The position numbers and the translations under genes were made by a program. From a virus: a stretch of DNA of 23,434 nt. Under the pieces are notes generated by a model, which did no database searches, had not been told where the DNA came from, and saw only the letters and a list, made by a program, of their open reading frames with translations. The stretch is taken from positions 1 through 23,434 of IMG/VR virus record IMGVR_UViG_3300024432_000537. One strand, given 5' to 3'. Of the stretch, positions 15,671-21,183 are shown in pieces. Numbering within the stretch: position 1 is the first letter of the stretch; the number at the start of each line of letters is the position of its first letter.

Positions 15671-15868
15671 ATGAGTGATTATGATACGATACAAGAGGGT
15701 CCGGTGACAATAGAATTCAGCAAAAGCGATGACGATAGAGTGAAGTTTAGTATTTCAGTTGATTTTGGAAAGACTGATTTTAGTCCGAGCAAAGCGAGCA
15801 AATTATTCAAAATGATGATCGATATTCTTCGTTCTGTTTTGGGCGTGAAATTATCAAAATGCAGTTAG
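15671..15868 (+). CDS. Small hypothetical protein, 65 aa
   Basis: The ATG is preceded by AAAAGGAG at about 13 bases. The protein has a beta hairpin-like N-terminal half (GPVTIEFSKSDDDRVKFSISVDFG) and a C-terminal helix (ASKLFKMMIDILRSVLG) and ends in KCS. Its codons are A/T-rich compared with the phage structural genes. No family recognised. It sits between a methyltransferase and the ATP-grasp gene. Confidence 0.6.
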   Translation: MSDYDTIQEGPVTIEFSKSDDDRVKFSISVDFGKTDFSPSKASKLFKMMIDILRSVLGVKLSKCS

Positions 15869-15880
15869 TATTAAGGAGAA

Positions 15881-16834
15881 ATGATGCCGTCAGTTTACGC
15901 ATACGATGATCCGTTCGGTCAAGGGAAAGAATTATTCGGAGCCGTCAAAGCCGCCGCCGGCGAAGCTCATCTTTTCTCACATCCGGATGGTGTTCCGAAT
16001 CAACTCGGAACGCACTCGTTCTTGATGATGCCGACCTATCCTCGAGCCGAACGTGATAAGACGAAAGATTTTCACGAAGCATTAAGAAAGCGGTCCTCGA
16101 TTCAAATTCCGTCATATCTCGACGGAGTTCTTCACGATGATAAACGATTACAAACGTTGCAATTCCAAAGATGGTTGCCGAAGACGTGGTTCGCGGAGGA
16201 TCATATTAAAGCTCTCACGTTGATCGATGCAATCGAATATCCGTGTCTTTCAAAATCTGCAACCGGTTCCGGCGGCGTCAATTCGTTCTTGATTCAAGAT
16301 AAACCGGGGGCGTTCGCAGAGATCCAACAGATTTTCTCGGAAGCGGGCAAAATCACGTACAATCTCGTTCCGCAAAAAGATTACGTCATATTTCAACAAA
16401 TCATTCGGCAAACGAATGATTTCAGCTGGCGAATCACGATTCTCGGAAATCGATATGCGATCATTTCGCGACGATACAAGGATCCTGAGAAGAAAATTGT
16501 TCTCGATAACTCGCGGTATGAAATGATCGACATTATGGAGAATCATCTACACGATCTTTTGCAGTACGTCGCGATGTTCGTTGATGAATATCGTTTGCAC
16601 TTTGTCACGATCGATTTAATGTGCGGAATTGTCTGCGGAATTGTCTCGAAAGAAAATCATCGACCGTATATCGTATCGACGGCGGCAAATTTCAATTACG
16701 AATGGTTCAAGACCGGTGGATTGATCTTCGAGCGTCAACCGGACAATAATTGGGTTTCGACCGGTCGACCTGCAATGAGAGTTTTCGATCTTCTCGCGGA
16801 ACTGATTTTAAGGGGGAAATTCGATTATGCCTGA
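15881..16834 (+). CDS. ATP-grasp fold protein, 317 aa
   Basis: The central part follows an ATP-grasp (RimK / glutathione synthetase-like) order: YPCLSKSATGSGGVNSFLI at about residues 120-138 gives the phosphate-binding Gly loop and Lys, YVIFQQIIRQTNDFSWRI at 168-185 the adenine-binding linker and basic residues, and FVTIDLM near 245 a metal-binding Asp. The final Glu-x-Asn of active enzymes is not clear; the corresponding stretch seems to be VSTAANFNYEW, keeping Asn but not Glu. ATP-grasp ligases form amide bonds using ATP, including on peptides. AAGGAG precedes the ATG by 3-4 bases. It overlaps the next methyltransferase gene by eight bases. Confidence 0.7.
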   Translation: MMPSVYAYDDPFGQGKELFGAVKAAAGEAHLFSHPDGVPNQLGTHSFLMMPTYPRAERDKTKDFHEALRKRSSIQIPSYLDGVLHDDKRLQTLQFQRWLPKTWFAEDHIKALTLIDAIEYPCLSKSATGSGGVNSFLIQDKPGAFAEIQQIFSEAGKITYNLVPQKDYVIFQQIIRQTNDFSWRITILGNRYAIISRRYKDPEKKIVLDNSRYEMIDIMENHLHDLLQYVAMFVDEYRLHFVTIDLMCGIVCGIVSKENHRPYIVSTAANFNYEWFKTGGLIFERQPDNNWVSTGRPAMRVFDLLAELILRGKFDYA

Positions 16835-17456
16835 TCAAGCATATCAGAATCCGCATCCGTTTCATTCTCCGGAATGGTACATGGCAACGTTTCAATGTCT
16901 CTTAGAGTGCCACCTAAAAAATTTCGCCGAAATAAAAAAGCGGTGGTGGAATCGGATCGATAGCGTTCTTGAAATCGGTTGCGGAACATACCGTTTCTAT
17001 CCGACCGCGTTCGCAAAAAAGAAATATACCGGCTGCGATATAGATCCCGCCGTGATCGCGTATTGTCAAAATCATTATACGGCTCAATTTTTGCATCATC
17101 AATGGAAGGTCCGGACCCTGCATAGTTTTCCGGATGAATCATACGATCTCGTTTTAGCGAATTCGGTGATCGATCACGCCGAGGATCCGGATCAATTCAT
17201 CAATGATTGTATCCGCGTCGCGAAACGATTTGCGTACATCGTTTCATATCGCGGTTACTTCATCGGATTGGTTGATCACAAACAGGAAAAGGGCGGCGAT
17301 GGATTTTTCTATAATGATATTTCCGCTCCGCGAATAGGTGAACTACTTGAAAATCGTTCGGACGTTTTACGGTTCGATATTCTTCCGGTACCTACCGGAC
17401 GACCGGGGGTCGAAATTCAATTTGAAACCGTAATCAAGATTGAAAAGAATGCCTGA
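16827..17456 (+). CDS. Class I SAM-dependent methyltransferase, 209 aa
   Basis: Motif I is SVLEIGCGTYRFYP at residues 46-59, the acidic ribose ligand is in YTGCDIDP (Asp71/Asp73), and ESYDLVLANSVIDHAEDPDQF is the motif IV and post region of a Methyltransf_11-like enzyme. The C-terminal part has GYFIGLVDHKQEKGGDGFFYND, a less common insertion. GGGGGAAA about 9 bases upstream serves as ribosome site. It overlaps both the ATP-grasp gene and the first mini-glycosyltransferase-like ORF (ATG at 17449). Confidence 0.85.
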   Translation: MPDQAYQNPHPFHSPEWYMATFQCLLECHLKNFAEIKKRWWNRIDSVLEIGCGTYRFYPTAFAKKKYTGCDIDPAVIAYCQNHYTAQFLHHQWKVRTLHSFPDESYDLVLANSVIDHAEDPDQFINDCIRVAKRFAYIVSYRGYFIGLVDHKQEKGGDGFFYNDISAPRIGELLENRSDVLRFDILPVPTGRPGVEIQFETVIKIEKNA

Positions 17457-17793
17457 GAAAAAACAAAAACCGATTATTCTCTGGACCTGCGACGTCGAAG
17501 GATGGGCGTATCATAACCGATTTTTACGTCTCTCGAAGAATCTTCCGGATTATGATCATCGATTGTATTTCTTCGGCGATCCGAAACTTTCGTATATTGA
17601 AAGAATCAATCTTGTGCTTTCCGCCGATGTCATAGTCTGTCAGGGCGTCAAGGCAATACGGATTGCAAGGATGAACGGTCCCGATCCGGACCGTAATCGA
17701 TATGCGAATATCGTCGGACGGCTTGACTCGATGCGAGTAGATTACAACGGAGAGTATTACGATATATGGACCGGCGAAGGAATTGAAAAATGA
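17449..17793 (+). CDS. Mini GT-B N-domain-like protein 1, 114 aa
   Basis: The N-terminal 60 residues have the same pattern as its three downstream neighbours: ILWTCDVEGWAYHNR, then LSKNLPDYDHRLYFF and SADVIVCQG, the beginning of a GT-B glycosyltransferase (beta-1, Gly/Trp loop, helix, 'LPxYxH' turn, 'ADVIV' strand). It continues with GRLDSMRVDYNGEYYDIW and then stops, so the nucleotide-sugar-binding C-terminal domain is absent. An in-frame TTG at 17440 would add three residues. It overlaps the gene before by eight bases and the gene after by ATGA, so it looks like an intended short protein and not random decay. Function unknown. Confidence 0.7.
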   Translation: MPEKKQKPIILWTCDVEGWAYHNRFLRLSKNLPDYDHRLYFFGDPKLSYIERINLVLSADVIVCQGVKAIRIARMNGPDPDRNRYANIVGRLDSMRVDYNGEYYDIWTGEGIEK

Positions 17794-18062
17794 GAATCTT
17801 ATGGCTTGCCGATAATCGTTCGTGGGCGTTCGCGTCAATCGTTCGGCAGATCGCGAAGACGTTACCGCAATATGAACATCAAGCGATATTTATGGTCGAA
17901 GACGCGAAAGAGTATGGATTCATAGAGGGTTTGGCACTTGGAACATTACAAGCCGACGTGATCGTCGCAATGTATATCCGCTATCCGGAAGCGTTGCCGG
18001 TCGAAACGAGAGCGAAGACCATTTTATTTCTTTCAGGATTGAGACCGTTTTATGGAGAATAA
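17790..18062 (+). CDS. Mini GT-B N-domain-like protein 2, 90 aa
   Basis: Paralogous to the proteins at 17449 and 18205: MRILWLADNRSWAF, then IAKTLPQYEHQAIFM and LQADVIVAMYIRYPEALP. Only the first Rossmann-like half of a GT-B enzyme is present; the ORF ends at TAA 18060-18062 after LRPFYGE. The start overlaps the previous stop (ATGA), and its last 11 bases overlap the start of the RiPP-like peptide gene. The Trp-Ala pair and the ADVIV strand are kept. No active-site residues can be assigned. Confidence 0.68.
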   Translation: MRILWLADNRSWAFASIVRQIAKTLPQYEHQAIFMVEDAKEYGFIEGLALGTLQADVIVAMYIRYPEALPVETRAKTILFLSGLRPFYGE

Positions 18063-18204
18063 AAATTCAAAAACAAAGAAAAAAGTTTACGAAAAACCGA
18101 CTCTTGTCAAAAGCAAAGAAATGACATTTCCGATGGACATAATCGCGAAATTCAATGGCGGACGATTTTGCGTTCAATGTTCCGGTTGTCACGGTTGTCG
18201 ATAG
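18052..18204 (+). CDS. Cys-rich 50-residue peptide, candidate RiPP precursor
   Basis: The short ORF overlaps the mini-protein 2 gene and ends TAG directly before the ATG of mini-protein 3 (no spacer). Its first half is Lys-rich and has VYEKPTLVKSKEMTFP at residues 12-27; YxxPxL is the leader motif recognised by the RRE domain in lasso-type RiPP systems. The last 12 residues are FCVQCSGCHGCR, with Cys at 40, 43, 46 and 49 in exact CX2CX2CX2C spacing after a GG at 36-37, a common leader-core border. The overlap with flanking genes supports translation. Alternatives: a metal-binding (4Fe-4S or zinc) mini-protein. No radical SAM or RRE protein is seen in this window. Confidence 0.6.
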   Translation: MENKNSKTKKKVYEKPTLVKSKEMTFPMDIIAKFNGGRFCVQCSGCHGCR

Positions 18205-18507
18205 ATGGAGAAACTGATCATAGCGTGGATCGTTGACGTCCCGGGTTGGGCGTATGATAATCGAGCGAAACGAATCGAACGTGCCTTGCCGGATTATCAT
18301 CACGTTCGTTTTTTCAATATAGCTGCGACGATAGCATTCAACGGAAAAGCGTTTATGATGTGGATCGTCGATCAGGCCGACGTAATCGTTTGCCCCGATC
18401 CGCGTCTCTTGAAATTCTTTACGGACGAAATGAGACCGAAAATTGTTCAAAACCTGAACGCGATCAAGATATTTGAAAAGGACAAAACAGATGGCAGCAA
18501 TAGTTAA
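18205..18507 (+). CDS. Mini GT-B N-domain-like protein 3, 100 aa
   Basis: Starts at the base after the peptide stop. It has IIAWIVDVPGWAYDNR, then RIERALPDYHHVRFF and QADVIVCPDPRLL, closely parallel to mini-protein 1. It then has LNAIKIF and a polar end DKTDGSNS before TAA at 18505. The frame stays open after this stop all the way into the full glycosyltransferase gene, so a readthrough product is conceivable but not supported by any motif. As in the other mini-proteins the donor-binding domain is missing. Confidence 0.68.
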   Translation: MEKLIIAWIVDVPGWAYDNRAKRIERALPDYHHVRFFNIAATIAFNGKAFMMWIVDQADVIVCPDPRLLKFFTDEMRPKIVQNLNAIKIFEKDKTDGSNS

Positions 18508-18568
18508 TATGACACCCAGCGTTACCGTAATGGTGACGGTGACGGTTATTACAAGAGGAGCAAGACTT

Positions 18569-18691
18569 ATGTTGCGTGCATTGATTTTCCCTATCAAAAT
18601 ATATGGTTGGTTCTCTACAAAGTGGGCGAAAATTCGTCACGCAACGCCGAGTCATGTCGTCATAAGGATAGAGATCGTACAAGAAAAATGA
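18569..18691 (+). CDS. Very short GT N-terminus-like protein, 40 aa
   Basis: The ATG at 18569 has a perfect AAGAGGAG 8 bases upstream, and the TGA overlaps the next start (ATGA at 18688). The sequence ALIFPIKIYGWFSTKWAKI followed by HATPSHVVIRI parallels the 'IL..D..GWA...A..I...LPxYxH' start of the mini-proteins, with the W-to-P spacing one shorter. So it may be a fourth, even shorter copy. An upstream in-frame ATG at 18491 (with AAAAGGA 9 bases before it) would make 66 residues with a Val/Thr-rich start; I prefer 18569. Homology of such a short ORF is tentative. Confidence 0.45.
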   Translation: MLRALIFPIKIYGWFSTKWAKIRHATPSHVVIRIEIVQEK

Positions 18692-19653
18692 ACAATAAAA
18701 ACCAAGTGATGCTCTTGTCAGTCGAGAACACGAAATCGTGGTCGTGGGGAATCGTCATAGATCGATTGGAAGAACATCTGCCGAATTATGAATTTACACG
18801 AATCGTTCGTGATCAAATGATCTGTCCGAGCCCGAAATGTCGTCATACTCTTATGCGTCAAGTCGATCTCGGATTATGCTATCATTTCGATCTAACGTTA
18901 TTACAGAACTGCGATACGATACGGTTGATGCCATACGCCGGAAATTGTCTCGCGAGAATTGGAGGTCTTGATATGTCGAACCCGGATACAGACAGATATG
19001 GCGAAGATTTGAAACGCGTCGGAGCGGTGATCGCCACGAATGATCAACTCGGAGAGATCGCGAAGAAATTCAATCCGATCGTTGAAGTCGTTCCGAACGG
19101 TGTCGAACTCGATAAATTTGTCCCGCCCGATCCGTGTCCGGATTTCAGTCGCAAGATATTCCGTGTCGGTTTCGCCGGAAATATCTGGGGCGGCGGTGCG
19201 GATTACAAAGGTTGGGTCTTCTACGTTCAAGCCTGTGCATATATGGCGGCTGAAATCGAGCAAATTCATCTTCTGCACGGCTCAAATCAGATTCCGCACG
19301 AAGATATGCCAAAAAAATTCTATCACGAAATTGACGCCTTGATTCTGCCGTCTCGCGGCGAAGGATGCTCGAACGTGGTCTCTGAGGCCCTTGCCTGCGG
19401 TGTTGCGGTCTTGACCACGAAGGTCGGGTTTCACGGTGAAAAATTGACGGACGGAGAAAATTGCTTGTTCATCGAACGCGACGCCGATATGATAGCGGAG
19501 ACGATCCGGCGTCTGATTGCCGACCGCGAGTTGAGAATCCGGTTGTCAATAAACGGACGGAAATTCGCCGAAAAGTATCATGACGTCCGGAATGTCGCGG
19601 CGATCTACGATAAGGTCTTCAAGACGATAATTGAAAATACGACGAAAGGGTAA
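18688..19653 (+). CDS. GT4-type glycosyltransferase (GT-B fold), 321 aa
   Basis: A complete GT-B enzyme. The N-terminal half has VMLLSVENTKSWSW, EEHLPNYEFTRIV and GAVIATNDQL. The linker is VEVVPNGVELDKF at residues 132-144, the classical GT4 phrase. The donor domain has FRVGFAGNIWGGGADYKGW, then LPSRGEGCSNVVSEALACG around 221-239 with the E-x7-E motif (Glu225, Glu233), and ENCLFIERDADMIAETIRRL. It should transfer a nucleotide-activated sugar. Its N-terminal domain is the same type as those of the upstream mini-proteins. ATG 18688 is preferred over the in-frame TTG at 18607. It is the last gene of the cassette. Confidence 0.92.
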   Translation: MNNKNQVMLLSVENTKSWSWGIVIDRLEEHLPNYEFTRIVRDQMICPSPKCRHTLMRQVDLGLCYHFDLTLLQNCDTIRLMPYAGNCLARIGGLDMSNPDTDRYGEDLKRVGAVIATNDQLGEIAKKFNPIVEVVPNGVELDKFVPPDPCPDFSRKIFRVGFAGNIWGGGADYKGWVFYVQACAYMAAEIEQIHLLHGSNQIPHEDMPKKFYHEIDALILPSRGEGCSNVVSEALACGVAVLTTKVGFHGEKLTDGENCLFIERDADMIAETIRRLIADRELRIRLSINGRKFAEKYHDVRNVAAIYDKVFKTIIENTTKG

Positions 19654-19711
19654 AGATGAAATAACGCGGATCGAAATACTCATTTCAACTTAGTTAAAAA
19701 TTTCTTCTGAT

Positions 19712-19762
19712 CGGATGGGTGCGGCGGACCTTGATGTTCCTGCTGCATCCGTCTTTTTATTT
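19712..19762 (+). terminator. Hairpin with T-rich tail before the tail tube gene
   Basis: CGGATG (19712-19717) pairs with CATCCG (19746-19751), and CGGCGG inside pairs with CTGCTG by two G-U pairs after a 4-base bulge. TCTTTTTATTT follows. It looks like an intrinsic terminator at the end of the non-structural cassette, ending just before the GGAG ribosome site of the tail tube gene. The 118-base gap 19654-19771 also holds a minimal ATG-AAA-TAA behind AAAGGG and nothing else I can name. Confidence 0.6.
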
Positions 19763-19771
19763 GGAGACAAA

Positions 19772-20350
19772 ATGATAAACAAAATAACGGAAAATGTGAC
19801 GGTCGGTTCTGCTGATCTCTACGTCAACGGAATCGATGTGGGGCACTTGAAAGAGAACGTGGATTTCTCATATACGCGGGACAAAATAGCGTTCAAGCCG
19901 GCGAATATGCTCGGAGAAGTCAAAGCGTTCGCGATTCGCGAACAATGCGAAATCCGGGCACGGTCTGCCGAGTTGAAACTCGCGAATTTGAAACTCGCAC
20001 TCGGAGTAACCGAAGCAATCGGTGCATCGACAAGCGTTCCGTCTTATGCCGGTCCTGATCGTTCGTGTTCGTTTTCTTCTCCGGCGGCGGACAGTGCATC
20101 TTGGGATACGATGACGTTCGGCGGGTCAAAAACGATTGACGAGGTTTGCATACGGATCGAACATACGCGGTCAAATGGAAAGAAATTCATCGTGATTCTT
20201 TACAAGGCGATTTCTATGACGGAACTGTTGATTCCGTTTGCCGAGGAAGATTTCACGCTGCACGATCTGATCTTCCGTGCTCTTGCAGATGCAACGCGGG
20301 CAGAAGGCGATCAGATCGGCATAATTCTCGATCAAGTGCAAGGATTCTGA
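19772..20350 (+). CDS. Major tail (tube) protein, putative, 192 aa
   Basis: The order tail terminator (before the inserted cassette), this gene, chaperone pair, tape measure is that of siphovirus tail modules. The protein begins ITENVTVGSADLYVNG, then GHLKENVDFSYTRDK and a long strand-rich centre with EQCEIRARSAELKLANLKLA, and near the end KKFIVILYKAISM and LHDLIFRALAD, consistent with a beta-sandwich tube subunit that is 'typed' by strands. GGAG at 19763-19766 is 5 bases before the ATG at 19772; an upstream in-frame ATG at 19715 lies inside the hairpin and is not preferred. Family is assigned by order and size. Confidence 0.75.
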   Translation: MINKITENVTVGSADLYVNGIDVGHLKENVDFSYTRDKIAFKPANMLGEVKAFAIREQCEIRARSAELKLANLKLALGVTEAIGASTSVPSYAGPDRSCSFSSPAADSASWDTMTFGGSKTIDEVCIRIEHTRSNGKKFIVILYKAISMTELLIPFAEEDFTLHDLIFRALADATRAEGDQIGIILDQVQGF

Positions 20351-20419
20351 TCAAACGGATTAGTCCGGGCGAATAAGAGTTCTGAGTAACCGAAGATACA
20401 TAAAGGAGCGTAGCGTATT

Positions 20420-20818
20420 ATGGCAAAAGAAAAACAGGCGAAGATCACAGGTGCCACTCTGGTCAACGGTCTAATCGAGATCGCAGACGGCGTGAAAATG
20501 GACACGCGTTTGCGTGTCTCCGGAATGCTTTTCCTCGAAGAAAAGTTTGACCAGCCCCTCGCGGCGATCAAATTCTCGGAAGGCGGTCGGGTGCTTTCTT
20601 TGATTCCACTTTTCACGGCTCTCGTTCTTCAAGCGAATGAAGGAATGACGGACGAAGACGCAGAGAAGCACGTTCGATCAATGGATTCAACTACGATGCT
20701 AAAGGTCGCGAACGAGATTCCGAAGATGCTCGCGGTACCTGAAATCGAGACGGACGAAGACGATCCGGAAAACCCTCCGGAACCGGCGAAGGAGACGAAG
20801 ACGCCGGCGACGGAGTAA
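20420..20818 (+). CDS. Tail assembly chaperone, short form (gpG-like), 132 aa
   Basis: AAAGGAG lies 11 bases before the ATG. The protein has a mixed alpha/beta start (ITGATLVNGLIEIADG), a central helix region and a Pro/Glu/Asp-rich C terminus. In lambda-like phages gpG wraps the tape measure protein, and a fraction of ribosomes shift frame to add gpT. The next ORF is in the -1 frame, with a slippery site and stem at 20770-20815. These together identify the pair even though sequence similarity to lambda gpG is not obvious. Confidence 0.8.
   Translation: MAKEKQAKITGATLVNGLIEIADGVKMDTRLRVSGMLFLEEKFDQPLAAIKFSEGGRVLSLIPLFTALVLQANEGMTDEDAEKHVRSMDSTTMLKVANEIPKMLAVPEIETDEDDPENPPEPAKETKTPATE
20770..20815 (+). 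other. Programmed -1 ribosomal frameshift signal
   Basis: The heptamer AAACCCT (20770-20776) has the X XXY YYZ form in the zero frame (A AAC CCT). Six bases later CCGGCG (20783-20788) pairs perfectly with CGCCGG (20802-20807), with a 13-base loop; CTCCG (20775-20779) can also pair with CGGAG (20811-20815). The -1 frame is open only from 20743, after a TGA at 20740-20742, and the zero frame stops at 20818, so the shift must occur in this interval. Confidence 0.75.
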
Positions 20819-21183
20819 TAAACTGGCATCGATTGTTTTACGAACTCTCGCGTGAATTCAGTTGGGATCCTGATCAAATTCGCCGTTTGACGTTTCAAGA
20901 ACTTGAAATATACGCTGCGGAAAATCATCGGTTACGGCGAAATGTCCCGATGATGGATCGTTCGTTACACGCGATCCGGCGTGCCTTATTCGCGTTCTTC
21001 GGAATCAAAGAACGAAAACCGATCGAGAACGAACGCGAACTTGATGGGAAACTGAAACAATTAGGTGCGATCACGATTACGGAATCCGAAATGAAAGCGT
21101 GGTTAGACGCCGGTATGCCGTCACCGCCGCAAGCATTTCTGAGAACGTATCGTGCGAGAATGAGGCAACAAAATGGCGGTTGA
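20776..21183 (+). CDS. Frameshift extension of the tail chaperone (gpT-like part)
   Basis: Translated after the -1 shift, this part joins the first 119 residues of the upstream protein to 135 more, giving a fusion of about 254 residues. It contains LFYELSREFSWDPDQIRRLTFQELEIYAAE, cut here for length, which is the 'LxxEFgW.peqi..Lt..e' pattern of tail chaperone C-terminal parts. Without the shift, the only starts are weak: TTG at 20833 has its GGAG 17 bases away. The last 11 bases overlap the tape measure gene. In lambda gpGT recruits tail tube subunits to the tape measure complex. Confidence 0.78.
   Translation, partial: SGTGEGDEDAGDGVINWHRLFYELSREFSWDPDQIRRLTFQELEIYAAENHRLRRNVPMMDRSLHAIRRALFAFFGIKERKPIENERELDGKLKQLGAITITESEMKAWLDAGMPSPPQAFLRTYRARMRQQNGG

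Noticed and set aside
17449-18507. Mini-glycosyltransferases as one decayed pseudogene
   Set aside because: Each begins again with the same N-terminal pattern, so they are repeated starts and not pieces of one gene, and the ATGA overlaps argue for kept translation.
18067-18597. 176-codon minus-strand frame across the peptide and mini-protein 3
   Set aside because: The + strand here has overlapping starts and stops with ribosome sites and recognisable GT-like motifs; the minus frame has none.
18491-18691. Longer 66-residue start for the 40-residue ORF
   Set aside because: The ATG at 18491 has a fair AAAAGGA site but adds a low-complexity Val/Thr stretch and overlaps mini-protein 3; the ATG at 18569 has a better site. 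Not fully excluded.
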